Positions 27,101-36,700 of a stretch of DNA of 64,000 nt are shown here, one piece after another. This DNA is from Rhabdornis inornatus (Eukaryota > Chordata > Aves > Passeriformes > Rhabdornithidae), in contig VWZS01004498.1 of assembly GCA_013397075.1 (NCBI GenBank), positions 414,614 through 478,613 of the forward strand, in the 5' to 3' direction. The notes under the pieces were generated by a model, which saw only the letters and a list, made by a program, of their open reading frames with translations, was not told the DNA's origin and did not search any database. The position numbers and the translations under genes were made by a program. Within the stretch, counting starts at the first letter, position 1, and each line of letters opens with the position of its first letter.

Positions 27101-30100
27101 TTAGGCTTCTAGTTAAGGTGTCTGAAGTTAAGTGAAAGGTTTAGTCTCATCTCAGTTAGATCTAGAGATTTCACCCTCCTAACAATTACGTCTGGAATTA
27201 CATTGAGATATAACTACTACTGTCTGATACATAGAGGAGCTGTGTTTCTGAGTACCACTGCAGGTATGTAACTCTAAAAACCACATTCTTAAAATAATTA
27301 GTAAGTGTGTGTTTTACCCTTGAAATACTTAATGTTATTGCTGGAAATACTGCTGAATATAAAGTCCAGTTTCTCAGTGGATGGAGGTGTTTCCTGCTGA
27401 AACTGTGGCAGTCTGCCTAGTTATTGAGAAACATCATTTCCAATCTCTGTAAAGCTAAAATGTACTATGGAAATACTTTAATATTAATTGTTTTTAAGAC
27501 TCCACTCAAGGAGTAGGCAGGAGTCATATACATCTATCCAGTGATGATGGCTATTGGCCAGTGCAGCAAGAAAGGCCTCTTAGCATGATGTGTTAGGGCA
27601 TAGTGCCAGACTGTCACAGCTGCAAAGTGTCCAGATAGAATCTGGCTTGTATCCTGTCAATTTAGAACACACATGAAGCAAACATACAGATGCTCATGTG
27701 AAGCTGTATAGAATAAATACACTTAGTTGCTAATTCACAGTAGTTCTTGTGGGTTTCATTCTATGCATCCTTAACTTTCCCCTCACTTGGAACTTGGGGA
27801 TCTGCTAAGGAATTCTGTCACCAGTTAGGTGAGGTGCTTAGAATCATGTTCTATACCACCTATGCACAGTAATGACCATGAATTGAACCTTGGTTTCCTT
27901 CAGTCTAGACTAAAGGTGCAATGAAGCAATTTCAAATGCTTGACTTAGGAATATTAACATTATTCTGAGGGAATTTTGATGTGATTTCATCCAATTTGTG
28001 TACTATATCATGCCATTTGTACTAATTACTGTGGAAGGGAAGACTAGAGTTTATTTGGAGGAGATGTTAGGATGAAGTCCTCAGATAATTATCCTGCTGC
28101 AACAGGTTCAAAAGCCTTCTGGACTCTGCTTCTGCTGCCACTGAATTTGTTCTGAAATCAAAACCTGTGTTTGTCATGACAAATAGTAGGTACAAGTGAT
28201 GTTTTTACTTTCTGACAAATGAAGCACTATGAAGGTTGCTCTATATTGAGAATTTGTAGAAATGGTTTCTAGGACTTAATGGGATTTTATCACCTTACTT
28301 TTCTGGACTGTCTATAATGTTTCAGGTACATATGTGATTAGGCTGGAATCTCCTTTAGACACTGTGAGGTTTTAGAGTGAGTTCATTTCTGTGCATGTTC
28401 AGAAATGCTTGCGGCAATTGCTAGCTCCTTGAAGCCTGGAGACTTCAGCCTGAACCTTCATTAGATGTAAACCAGAAGCTAAAGCACCCAATTTAAAGAA
28501 AAAATTGCCCTGGGGAGGCAGCTGAATATTGTATAAGTCATGGAGGATGGAGCCCCCAAGACTGTGATTTCAGAATCCACTGAAGGTGTTCTAAGTTAAT
28601 GTTGCTGATGCCTGACTGCATTTCCAATCTCCTCCCTTGTACCAGCATTTACCATTCATATAGCTGTGTTGTCAGCCAGACCTACTCCCTCAAGTACGCC
28701 TTTCAGCAGCAGCAAACACTTAAATTGGCTAAAATCAATCATGATGCCCTGCACTGGCCAGACTGATCTCTTCTCTGGGTCTTCTCTTATCTCTCTCTTG
28801 TGATTTGATTTTTAAAAAAAATTTAAAATTAGGCTGTTGTATCAGGTGCTTCCCTTGATCACCTACCATTTCAGTGAGACAGCATCTTAAAATAAGCATC
28901 AAGCTTAGCCTGGATTATACGATCTGTGAATTCTGTGTTCATTGTGATGGATTTCTTTTTTTTAACTGAAAAACCAAGGAATTAATGTAAATGTCAGTAA
29001 GATCAGCTTCCACCTCTTTTAGTGAAGACATTCAGGTTAGTATGCTTGTCTTCAAACCCCAAATTGATTCTCAGATTTCTCCAAGATGCCAAAAGTCCCA
29101 TCTGTTCTCTACCCAGTTTCCAAAATCTCCAGTGTCTGTTTTGGCAGTTGGAGTAATTTATGTTTTTCTTTGCCAAAACTATCTTTGATATGGTAAAAAC
29201 CTGAAACTTGGACAAATGTAAAATACGGGCCCTTCAGCATCAAAGTGGTACAAACTGCTATAATAACTGTATTTCCAACTTCATATACATGTATGCTTCT
29301 TAGAGATTATGCTTCTATCACATAAATTTCACACACAGCTGAATTTGTTGTTTTCTGTGGAGCTGGGAAATCATTATAGAATTTATTTCCAGCTTCTTAC
29401 GGAGTGTACTGGAATCCAGTTGTATTTGAAACAAAAACCTGAAGTTGCTTGGGTTGGTTTGCAGATCCATTGTGGTATGTGTAGCCCCATGTATGTATAT
29501 GACCAGTATTTAGGAGGAATGTATTAGAATTAATAATTTTTCTCTCTCTTTTTTGTTTTTTTAAACAGAGGCTCCAACTTGGGAAAAAAGAAGCAACACA
29601 TTTGTCACATACCAGGATGTGGCAAAGTATATGGGAAAACTTCACATTTGAGAGCTCATCTCCGCTGGCATTCTGGAGAGCGTCCGTTTGTTTGTAATTG
29701 GATGTTCTGTGGCAAAAGGTTCACTCGCAGCGATGAGCTCCAGCGACACCGAAGAACGCACACAGGTTTCCAGTCTTTGATTCTGGTGTATTTAACTTAA
29801 GGAGTGCTATGGACTGAGCTTGGATAAATGACTTCTAAGAGGAGAACAGATCTTTGAATTGGATTGATTTTAATGCAGTGTGATTTTTCTAAAATCAGAT
29901 AAGTCTTCTTGATACTTACACATTTTGGAATCTTTGGTAGGTCCGAGGAGATAAAGCAGCCACCTCTTGATTCAGAAGTGACATTTAAGCTAATGTTTAA
30001 TATAGCTTAATCAGAATACTTTGATTCAGGCTCAGCAATGCATTTCATTTGTTTGAACCAGATTATAGCTCTTTTTCTATCTTAAAACTTCAGTAAAAAA

Positions 30101-32276
30101 AGAAGAGGACTAGGTGGCCTGGGGATTAGATACCATTCCTACAATCAAAGAAGAGCATGTGATGGTGCATCATTCTACATCTTTTAGTTTCATGGTTAGA
30201 CCACCAACTAGGAGCTTCAGGTTCACATTTCTCCTTCTATCTAATACAAAGAAAAGAAATTAATGTAGATATTCCACCTTATCAAGGAGCAGTTAGTTTA
30301 AAATCTGTTGTCTGTTTTTTGTTTTCTTACAAACTAAATACATATATGCATTGAACAGGATGTTTACCTTTTAAAATGATAGTATTTGAAAAACCCATGG
30401 ATGAAGTATTTTTGTGCTTATCAGCATTTACATTGCTTGTTAAAATGCCTTTGGATATCTGTGAAAAATATTCCACATTGCTCGTAATGGTGTGCTTTTG
30501 TGTAGACATTTTGGATACTAAATCCAAGTTGGGATGTTACAGTTTATCTGGATGGACAGGCTGATGGTTTTTAAAAAAAGGCGAGTTGAACGATCTGGTT
30601 CAGAGGGGTGTGGTTACTGGCTCCTAGTGTACCTGCCTACCAGTAAAAAGTAGAGAACTGCAGGGATCTATCCTTTGACCTCTTTTAAAATCTTTATCAT
30701 TGACCTGGAAGAGTCAACGAGTTCTTCTGTTAACCTTCTTAGGTTTGTGGATAACCCCAAACTGTGTGACCAGTCAATGCACTTGATGGCAAGGCTGCTA
30801 TTCAGAGGGATGGAGGCTGAAGGAATGGGTTAACAGGAATCCTAGGAAATTCAGGAAGAATAGTCTCAAGTACTGCACCTGGGATGGAATTAACACTTAG
30901 GGTAATACAGGCTAACGTGGAGAGGTTGGAAAGAGCTCTACTGAAAAGTATCCGGGAGTCTTGATAGACAAGTGGAGCATGATCAAGGGCCAGCAGCAAC
31001 GATGCCCACAGCTGTACCAATAGAAGCAAAGACCCTGGTCACAGGGATTATTCCCCTCTTCTGGTTAGACTGCATCTAGAATATGGCATCTAGTTTTCAG
31101 CACCCAGTATAAGAAAGACATTGAGGACAGGACTGAGTTCACTAATGATGATCAGTGACCAAGATGATCAGGAAGCTGGAACATTTGCCTTACAAGGAAA
31201 GGCTGTGGGATTCAGATGCACGAAAAGAACAGTAATGGCAGGGGGGAGCTTAGTAGTAATTCTCTAGTTACCTGCAAAGGCCACCCTTAAGAAGGCAGTT
31301 ACTTTCCCTGATGGTGTATTGGTTGAAGGATAATAGACAGCAGATGTATGTTGAAATAAGAAAGGTTCAGAACAGCTATTAATAAAAACTTTTGAACTGC
31401 AGGAATAGCCAGGCATTGGAAGAGGATGCCCACAGAGTTCCTGCAGTCTCCATCCTTAAAGGTTTTCAAGAAAACTGGACAAATTCCTCAGCAACCAGAT
31501 CTAATCTCATAGGTGACTGCTTAGAAAAAGATCAGAACACAGACATTAAGAGGTCCTTTCAAACCTGAATTACCCTATGATCTTGTGTGTCAGTATCAAG
31601 TGTGATTCTGCTCTAGTTCATACAGTTTTCCATGCCCATCATTTGGTATGTTTTGTTCTCCTCCTAGAAGTTACTTTTTGGTAATAATTGCAGTGCAACT
31701 TAGCAGCCTGAGGATATGATATGGCTATATTCTCTAGCATGCCTGAAAGATCTCCCTGAACTTGGTGACACAAAGAAAATTAAATCAGTTCTTATATAAA
31801 GGATTTGTATGGGTGTCAAGAAATATAACACACAAGTTTATTGTGTTGGATCACTTTCTTCCTCAGTATAATTCTTGTTAGAATTCTGACTCTAAAAAGC
31901 AGAACGTTTAATTTTAATTTTTAATGTTCTTGAATGTTTTTTTTTTTCTTCTGTGACAGGTGAGAAGAAATTTGTCTGTCCAGAATGTTCAAAACGCTTT
32001 ATGAGAAGTGACCATCTTGCCAAACACATTAAAACACATCAGAATAAAAAAGGTATTCACTCTAGCAGTACAGTGCTGGCATCAGTAGAAGCAACATCTG
32101 ATGATACTTTGATTACTGCAGGAGGAACAACACTTATCCTTGCAAATATTCAACAAGGTTCTGTTTCAGGAATAGGAACTGTTAACACATCTGGCACCAG
32201 CAATCAGGATATTCTTACCAACACTGAAATACCTTTACAGCTTGTCACAGTTTCGGGAAACGAGACAATGGAGTAA
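37..32276 (+). CDS. SP3: SP3 transcription factor, coding exons 2-6 (5'-partial)
   Basis: This is the zinc-finger transcription factor Sp3, which binds GC and GT boxes in the nucleus and activates or represses depending on isoform and sumoylation. The coding sequence is join(37..153, 10329..11694, 23839..24031, 29569..29765, 31960..32276). It is 2190 nt: 729 residues plus TAA. Codon phases at the four junctions are 0, 1, 2 and 1, and all introns are GT-AG. Domains in visible-residue order: Sp box (about 4-17), an Ala7 tract, a Gln/Ser/Thr-rich activation region (about 45-490), a sumoylation motif Ile-Lys-Glu-Glu just after the exon 3/4 junction, a buttonhead box Cys-Thr-Cys-Pro-Asn-Cys, three C2H2 fingers, and a C-terminus ending Gly-Asn-Glu-Thr-Met-Glu as in human SP3. 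SP1 and SP4 are excluded by the linker and C-terminus. Only exon 1 (about 50 residues) is missing. Confidence 0.97.
154..600. promoter_or_regulatory. CpG-rich, GC-box-rich 5' end of SP3 intron 2
   Basis: This block is far richer in G+C and CpG than the rest of the window. It contains GC-box-like strings (cccgcccc near 160, gggggaggg near 225 and 260) and G-runs. It probably continues the CpG island of the SP3 promoter and exon 1 upstream. GC boxes are the binding sites of Sp-family proteins, so SP3 could act on its own gene here; that is inference. Long open frames in this block (such as 154-792) come from low stop-codon density in GC-rich DNA and are not genes. Confidence 0.6.
182..270 (+). 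repeat. 35-bp tandem repeat, about 3 copies, in CpG island
   Basis: The 20-mer gcccgcccggggggagggac occurs exactly at 216-235 and again at 251-270, a 35-bp period. A diverged copy (gcctgccggggggagagac) sits one period upstream at 183-201. Each copy carries a C-run followed by a G6 run and a GC-box-like core. Confidence 0.8.
1258..1375 (-). repeat. MIR-like ancient SINE remnant
   Basis: The pattern follows the reverse complement of the MIR core: cattacag, then gctgaagcaaaatagctgtc, then aggtcatacagcaggtta, then gacagagcttg. The usual MIR form is acagatgaggaaactgaggc ... aggtcacacagctagtaa ... ggcagagc. The copy is strongly diverged, as expected of old amniote copies in a bird. The assignment is by eye. 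Confidence 0.45.
2766..2853 (+). mobile_element. CR1 LINE 3'-end remnant
   Basis: The order is ttggccctgctttgagc, aggggttggaccaggtgacc, tcagaggtcctttccagctg, then a cctgtgattatg end. This matches the standard CR1 3' UTR (gggttggac..gatgacct..aggtcccttccaac..ttctgtgattctg). The element is 5'-truncated in + orientation, the usual state of CR1 copies. Confidence 0.85.
5028..5245 (-). mobile_element. CR1 LINE remnant, antisense
   Basis: Read on the + strand this is the usual appearance of reversed CR1: catagaaagttgaggctggt, then tgctcaaagtagagagcgtc, then gtgtccagtgggtttgaata, then tctctgggcagtgtgttcca, then attaaaaaagaggatttttc. The consensus form is catagaat..gttggaaaggac, cagg..gggttttgaa, cctgggcagcctgttccagtg, aagaagtt. 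It covers the 3' UTR and part of the terminal coding region and is diverged. Confidence 0.85.
5523..5565. repeat. 17-bp inverted repeat with 9-nt loop
   Basis: The left arm cttgttctcttggtgat (5523-5539) is complementary to the right arm atcatcaagagaacaag (5549-5565) at 16 of 17 positions. The remaining position is a G-T pair in RNA. The loop is ttggtagaa. It lies in SP3 intron 2 and would form a stable hairpin in the pre-mRNA. Confidence 0.85.
8655..8712 (-). mobile_element. Short CR1 3'-end fragment, antisense
   Basis: The string accacagaatattttgagctg, followed by gaaaggatccccaaggatca and ctgagtccaactc, is the reversed CR1 3' end (cacagaatcattt..gttggaaaggacc..aagatcatcgagtccaac). Nothing CR1-like is clear beyond about 8720. 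Confidence 0.8.
10329..11694 (+). CDS. SP3: SP3 coding exon 3 (glutamine-rich activation domains)
   Basis: The exon is 1366 nt, entered in phase 0 and left in phase 1 (gca g|gtattt). It encodes about 455 residues rich in Gln, Ser, Thr and hydrophobics. These form the two glutamine-rich activation regions, with Sp-family landmarks: Asn-Arg-Trp-Glu-Val-Leu-Ser near the start, Gly-Gln-Tyr-Val-Leu-Pro, Asn-Ile-Thr-Phe-Val-Pro-Ile-Asn-Ser-Val-Asp, and a Thr-Val-Asn-Ser-Ile-Asp run near the end. The ATGs at 10914 and 10965 match internal start sites of short SP3 isoforms. The open frame runs on past the donor to 11840 but loses all SP3 character, so the exon end at 11694 is firm. Confidence 0.97.
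10911..10970 (+). promoter_or_regulatory. SP3: Internal translation starts of short SP3 isoforms
   Basis: In-frame ATGs lie at 10914 (Met-Thr-Ala-Gly-Ile-Asn-Ala-Asp) and 10965 (Met-Asp-Ser-Ser-Asp). Their contexts are aaaccATGa and ggccATGg; the second has the favourable G at +4. They are visible residues 235 and 252. Adding about 51 for exon 1 gives about 286 and 303, the positions where human SP3 short isoforms begin. Those isoforms lack much of the first activation region and act mostly as weak activators or repressors. Use of these sites in this species is inferred. Confidence 0.75.
14250..14279 (+). repeat. 30-bp direct repeat, copy 1
   Basis: A 30-nt string starting gctgtattttctgttttcat is identical to 18086-18115 in the same intron and orientation, 3.8 kb apart. 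The sequence flanking the match differs. It may be a fragment of an unrecognised dispersed repeat or the result of local template switching. Confidence 0.85.
17372..17402. repeat. Perfect 31-nt palindrome
   Basis: The arms tttggttctgatctc (17372-17386) and gagatcagaaccaaa (17388-17402) are exact reverse complements, separated by a single T. Both strands therefore read almost the same. The structure could extrude as a cruciform in DNA, although with no loop an RNA hairpin would have to open a few pairs. Confidence 0.9.
18086..18115 (+). repeat. 30-bp direct repeat, copy 2
   Basis: Identical to 14250-14279. This copy overlaps a hairpin: ttctgttttcattt (18094-18107) pairs perfectly with aaatgaaaacagaa (18112-18125) across the 4-nt loop aaga. 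Copy 1 has the left arm but not the right arm, so the inverted part exists only here. Confidence 0.85.
18094..18125. repeat. 14-bp perfect hairpin, 4-nt loop
   Basis: Arms 18094-18107 and 18112-18125 are exact reverse complements with the loop aaga. It lies inside the second copy of the 30-bp direct repeat. The pattern of a copied left arm plus a new complementary right arm fits a template-switch origin; that is inference. Confidence 0.85.
18482..18562 (+). other. Exon-like segment in SP3 intron 3 (possible cryptic or poison exon)
   Basis: The segment is 81 nt, between an acceptor-like gcattctgcag (AG at 18480-18481) and a strong donor gagcaa|gtaagtat. One frame is fully open (27 codons, starting Glu-Ala-Leu-Leu-Ser-Val-Arg) and reads like real protein. 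I cannot match it to a family. In the frame SP3 would impose after exon 3 (phase 1) it hits TGA after about 12 codons, so inclusion would truncate SP3 before the zinc fingers. Pseudoexons of this quality are common in introns, so this is only a candidate. Confidence 0.25.
22746..22764 (+). repeat. (AAAT)n microsatellite
   Basis: Nearly five tandem AAAT units. Short and simple. Confidence 0.8.
23839..24031 (+). CDS. SP3: SP3 coding exon 4 (SUMO/inhibitory motif, buttonhead box)
   Basis: The exon is 193 nt, entered in phase 1 (g|at gives Asp) and left in phase 2 (gga ag|gtatgt). It begins Asp-Ile-Arg-Ile-Lys-Glu-Glu-Asp. Ile-Lys-Glu-Glu fits the psi-Lys-x-Glu sumoylation consensus, and the Lys codon is 23850-23852. 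In mammals sumoylation of this lysine silences Sp3. An acidic stretch and Arg-Leu-Arg-Arg follow, then the buttonhead box Cys-Thr-Cys-Pro-Asn-Cys at 23997-24014. That box is diagnostic of Sp factors and absent from KLFs. Mammals have Glu where this protein has the Asp after Lys-Glu-Glu; the consensus itself is intact. Confidence 0.97.
24032..29568 (+). other. SP3: SP3 intron 4
   Basis: AT-rich intron of 5,537 bp. It contains a short spaced duplication (15-mer caaggtttgtataat at 24475-24489 and 24494-24508). A stretch at about 26100-26580 (with acctcatagcaggatgtaca and gaaatgcttagagactga) looks like a decayed ancient amniote repeat, but I cannot name it. The acceptor tract is strong (tctctctcttttttg...taaacag). 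I see no coding exon. Confidence 0.8.
24475..24508 (+). repeat. 15-bp duplication, 19-bp spacing
   Basis: caaggtttgtataat occurs exactly at 24475-24489 and 24494-24508, separated by ctaa. A small local duplication. Confidence 0.8.
29569..29765 (+). CDS. SP3: SP3 coding exon 5 (zinc fingers 1 and 2)
   Basis: The exon is 197 nt, entered in phase 2 (ag|a gives Arg) and left in phase 1 (aca g|gtttcc). After Leu-Gly-Lys-Lys-Lys-Gln-His it encodes two C2H2 fingers. Finger 1 spans 29603-29671 as Cys-x4-Cys-x12-His-x3-His. Finger 2 spans 29693-29761 with the same spacing. The helices Lys-Thr-Ser-His-Leu-Arg-Ala and Arg-Ser-Asp-Glu-Leu-Gln-Arg carry the Lys/His/Ala and Arg/Glu/Arg base contacts of the Sp/KLF family, which read GC-box DNA. 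The linker is Ser-Gly-Glu-Arg-Pro. The donor gtttcc is weaker than the others, but the phase and the match to exon 6 fix it. Confidence 0.97.
29766..31959 (+). other. SP3: SP3 intron 5
   Basis: Intron of 2,194 bp. Nearly half is a degenerate CR1 LINE (about 30600-31592). The rest is AT-rich with nothing recognised. The acceptor has a long T tract (gttttttttttttcttctgtgacag). Reading past exon 5 gives only 11 extra codons before a stop. Confidence 0.85.
30600..31592 (+). mobile_element. Degenerate CR1 LINE, ORF2 C-terminus plus 3' UTR
   Basis: The order follows CR1: atctttatcattgacctgga (Ile-Phe-Ile-x-Asp-Leu), then tttgtggataaccccaaact. The latter is the reverse-transcriptase Phe-Ala-Asp-Asp-Thr-Lys-Leu site, decayed here to Phe-Val-Asp-Asn-Pro-Lys-Leu. 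Then come gggagtcttgatagacaagt, gactgcatctagaatatgg, agaaagacattgaggacagg, ccttacaaggaaaggctgtg, and a 3' end with aggtcctttcaaacctgaat plus taccctatgat. It has many indels and stops and cannot be active. It is the longest transposon copy I see in the window. Confidence 0.9.
31960..32276 (+). CDS. SP3: SP3 coding exon 6 (zinc finger 3, C-terminus, stop)
   Basis: The last coding exon is 317 nt including TAA at 32274-32276. It begins by completing Gly (g|gt), then Glu-Lys-Lys-Phe-Val. Finger 3 spans 31977-32039 as Cys-x2-Cys-x12-His-x3-His, with the helix Arg-Ser-Asp-His-Leu-Ala-Lys. The tail after Thr-His-Gln-Asn-Lys-Lys is the SP3-specific C-terminus, Ser/Thr-rich with Leu-Ile-Thr-Ala-Gly-Gly-Thr-Thr and ending Glu-Thr-Met-Glu. 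It separates SP3 from SP1 and SP4. Confidence 0.97.
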
Positions 32277-33722
32277 ATATTACACAAGATACCTATTAAT
32301 TGTGGTTATTTTTATACAGTAGTGAGAAGAATATTGTTCCTAAGTTCTTAGATATCTTTTTATTGATGTGCAAAAATTTTTGGATTGACAGTAACTTGGT
32401 TATACATGACACTGAAATGCCTTACTTTGTATGATATTCCATAGTATATTAAAATGGTAAAATTGCATGGGTTTTGTAGGTACTTTTGGAATCTAGAAGA
32501 GAAGAAATTTTACCAAGTTATATTAAAAAAAAAAAAAAAGAATTTAACGATGGAAATGGTAGTCTAACCAAATGCATCAATCCTGTGTGGTTTAGTGTAA
32601 AAAAAATGAGAACATGTTGGTATTTATCTATTGTAAGATAAAAGAAGTTGATGGGTGAAAAGAAATCACATTATGATAAAAGAAATTTTGTAATTTTCTT
32701 GATGACTGGAATTTTTATTATGCATAACTGACAAATCAAGTTTCCAAGCAAATGTTACATAGTGTAGGCTTTACTTAGCTCATCAACTTGTCATTTTGAA
32801 GCTAATTATTTTAATTAGGTTAACTATGTACAATATTTTAAGCATTACTCTTGTAAGATTTTGCAGGCTACATTTTAACATGGAACTCTAGGGATAGTCA
32901 CCTTTTAAATCCTATTGAAAAGCCATGTTTAAGATTTAATTTGCCAAAATGATGTCTTGTTAATATTCTTTCAATAACCAAGGTGGGCAATATAACCAAT
33001 GTTTAAAAAGCTTAAAATGTTAAGAAAAATAAATATGTATAGGTTGAAGCATTTGGGTGGTAAGGCAGATGTTATAGTGAAGTATATCCCTTCTTTTGAA
33101 CATTGGAGGACCAAAAATAAGGTGTATTGTGTCTCAGCAGTGATTTTTATCAAATCTTTTTCCAAAAAAACATCTGTATGCCAGGGCCTTAAAAGCCATC
33201 ATGTAAATTACCAGTAAAATATAACATATGCAAATACAAAAGAAAAATCACTTCCATATTGACAGTACTCCCAAACATATGGATATAGTCATAGTGAACT
33301 AGGGGGGTTATGAGGTTTTTATTTGTTTGTTGTTTAGTTTTTGGTTAGTCAATCTGCATTTAAATATCAGCCATCTTTCCTTTTTTGCTTCTTCCCTTAA
33401 AAATTGTATGTATCCAGTACATTTAACTGATAAACATATATGTTTTTTATTATGCTGAATTTTCTTTTTATTTTTTAATTACTGTTTATATTTTCAATTA
33501 TAGAAAATGTACAAAATGAAGTTATATAGCCAGTCTGTAAGTGCTATACCATTTTCAGAAAATGTACAACAATAATTACTGCAGTTCACCTATTTACAGA
33601 CATTTGGAAATCTGTTCATTTGTTATTCTTAAAACCACCTCAAATTTAAAGGCTACCTTATTGTACGTTTAAAGTGTATTATAACAGTGTGGTAGTTAAT
33701 AAAACACTATTTTTTTTTTCTT
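32277..33722 (+). other. SP3: SP3 3' untranslated region
   Basis: This runs from the stop codon to the probable cleavage site after the AATAAA at 33698. It is very AT-rich with several ATTTA pentamers and an A15 run at about 32525-32539. A possible earlier poly(A) signal AATAAA lies at 33028-33033. The exact end is inferred. Confidence 0.75.
33698..33703 (+). promoter_or_regulatory. SP3: Probable SP3 poly(A) signal AATAAA
   Basis: A canonical AATAAA (within gttaataaaacac) is followed by a T-run and then a GT-rich stretch (tgtgcttcttgtt) about 30-45 nt downstream. That is the usual layout of a cleavage/polyadenylation site. It is about 1.4 kb past the stop codon. Confidence 0.7.
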
Positions 33723-36700
33723 TTGACTTGAGTTTACTGTGCTTCTTGTTAACTAACAAGGTGTAATTTCATAATATGCCGTGATAGCCTGAGATGTTTT
33801 ATTATTTTACAGTAGGTGGTGGGAAGCAGAAACAGTGTTTTCTTTCCTTGTGGACACAGAGATGGTAATTTTCCACCTCCTCGCTCACAAGCCCCCATCT
33901 GTATGTGCATAGACACAAATGTGCTGTGTTGGTGTAGTGGTGATGTTTTGCTCTTATGCTGAGCAGGGCATGAAGAATATATAGGCCCCATCCTATAGGT
34001 TGTGTAGAAGTCCTCTGACACATGCACAATACAGGGAGTATTAATAAGGGGCTATGACTAAGTGAGAACCATGAGATTGAAGAGAGTAGTGGTTGTATGT
34101 AATGCTCTAATGAAAGTGAAAAGCTTTTATTTGTGAAGTCTAAAGTTTTGGAGTATCAAATGACAGAGGACAGACCAGGATAAACCAGGCAAAGTTCAGC
34201 CTAGAAAAATGGGAACTGGAAGTCATGTAGGAAAGATTTTCTGAATTTGCAGTTAGGTGGGAAAAAAAATTTATGCAAATCTTTTAGAGATTCAGAGCAA
34301 CAGGAATTGACAGGTACAGAGAAAAGGGAGTTAATTCACCATCAGTTTAATTGTCTGTTTAATAAAATGAAAGTATGAAATTGGTTGGGGTGAGAGCAGC
34401 AGCAAGGAAGACAGTTCTGCTTAGACTAAACAGTGTTCCATGGATGTTGTCAATATATTAGCATATTCTGAATCTGCTTCCTTTAGGCAGGTGAGTGGGC
34501 TTGGTTTTCAAAAGCTGTTTTAGTATACAGAGCATATTGGTATGTTTCTAATACTTAGGTTCTGTTTCTCATCTCTTAGCCATCAGTAGCTGTATTAGTG
34601 CATTATTTTAAGTGGGTGGGAAGAGGGCTGTTTCTTTATTCAAACTGCTTTTCACAAATTTTATGGAATGACACTTTCACTGATGTTTGTGGATGAAAGT
34701 GTTTTGGTGTCAAGGGTTTTGATGTCTCCTTGCTGAAGATGAGATTGCTTTATTTCTCAGACCTTTTATGCTCACTACATCAAGTGGTTGCTTTAATTAG
34801 TGTTTAGGTAGCACATTTGAAAAAAAGATTTGTTGTTAAGCTTCAGAAGGTAGATGTTTTGAAAGAAAGTAACTGGAAGTCTCATGGAAAGCCTGCAGCC
34901 TAAGGGCTATCTGCTTAATGGCTCACAGCCATAGTGTTTGTGTTGTGGGATAGTAATTTCTGAAAGCTTCCTGCTCACCTCCAGGGCGAAGATTCACAAG
35001 CCCAAGATCTTTGGTGTTTCTAGGATTGTTGCTACCTCATGGCCTATTTTCTGGTCTTCCAGGCATTCGTGATACCAAGACAAAAGTGTGCATTTTGTAG
35101 AATGCTTTCCAGTTCTTCGTAGGTTCCTGACAATGGTTATTTGATGTGCTTCTTGCTTCTTACTTGTGCGGTCTGTACATTTTACACACTTATTTTCATG
35201 TCAGGCTTCTGGCTTGTATGGTTTCTTGGTAGCCTTTAGATCCTTGGTTGGTTTTTTATCTCTTGTAGTCTTGTGTAATCACTAATTAAGAAGACCTTAA
35301 AACTAGGTCTGCAAGAGAGCATGAGTTTGAGAGCATCCTGTGTTACCAATTTCAGTGGTTCAGCTTTCAGTAAGTACAAGGCCTGTACAGACACTTGCTA
35401 TAATATCAGAATTGTGTTAGTTCCTGAGTGAATTGAGTTCATTCCTAATGATTTGATCCTTGCAAGTTGCAAACTAACACTGATTCTTGCAGAGAACAGA
35501 GCTTTTAATCATTGTTACTTTCCAGGTCAAGGAGCAATATGACTAAGGACAGTATCATCATCACTGAAAGACTTGTGAGGAGCCAGATTTCTGGTCTGAT
35601 GATGCAGATTTTCTTCTAGCAAGGGACTCTGTAGAGCACTTTTCTGGGCTTTTCTTAAAAAGAAATATCAGGACTTGGTTTTAGGCATTTTGAGCAGCTG
35701 GAATCAGTATTGCCAATGGCTTCAGGAAAGCTCTCATACGTTCTTTCACAAGTTGTTCTGGGTATTGGGGAATGAAGGAATGGAGCTAATAGACACCTGT
35801 CAAGAATGGTTCTTGCCTTCTTTAAGTGAAGAACTAATGAGCAGCTGGCTTTCTTTCCTCCAGATTTTTACTACTACCATTAACACCAGGTATGTAGAGC
35901 ATGTATTGTAAAAAAGGGCAGAAGATGACATGGCTGACTAAACTAGACAGGAATAGTAGTCATTTTCCAACAGTGGGCTACTAGTGGTTGGCATCAGGTT
36001 GTTCTGTGCTCTAGTTTCTAAAAGATTGTATCAAAAGGAAGCATTTTTTTACAAGTCATTTTACATACAATTCCTTCTTTCATCTTGGAACTAAGGGAAA
36101 AAAAAAAAAAGCCATTTCTGACTCAAAACAGAGCCTCTGTAATTCCAGAGCTCACTTTGGCATCTTGACACTGTAGAAGCCTCTGTTTGGACAAATTGGT
36201 ACCCTTCTCAAACCTTATTATTGCTGAGTTGGCAGAAGAATGCTATGAAAATTACCTGCAAGGAAATAACCTTCCTTCCCGAGCTGTGATTTCTCTTCCG
36301 TCAGAAGACTCAGTTACACAGATTTTGAGCTCAATGTGAGATGGATACCACTAGGAAAAGGTTCCAAAACAAGATTTAGAACTATTTGTTGCTTGAGCAC
36401 CACTTTTCTTATAGCCTCCAAAAGTTCAAATCTTGACTGTGCTCCTGGCATGCCTGCAGATAATAAAATTTCCTTCTTGTATCTTGTAACATAGCTGCAT
36501 TTTCCACAGAACTCGTTGAAGAACAGTATCTTTACAAGGTTTATAGGCTGACAGATTACCATAGCAAATAATTTTCAAACAGGAAGAATTAGTTGATAAG
36601 TGGTATCACATAATCCAACACACCTTTCTCTGTAGAGGTATTTCAGGTAAGAATCTTGGTGGCCCCTGACAAGAAAAAAGCCATGAGAGAGATGGGTTGA

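Noticed and set aside
30802..31029. 75-codon minus-strand ORF in intron 5
   Set aside because: It is the antisense of a degenerate CR1 LINE.
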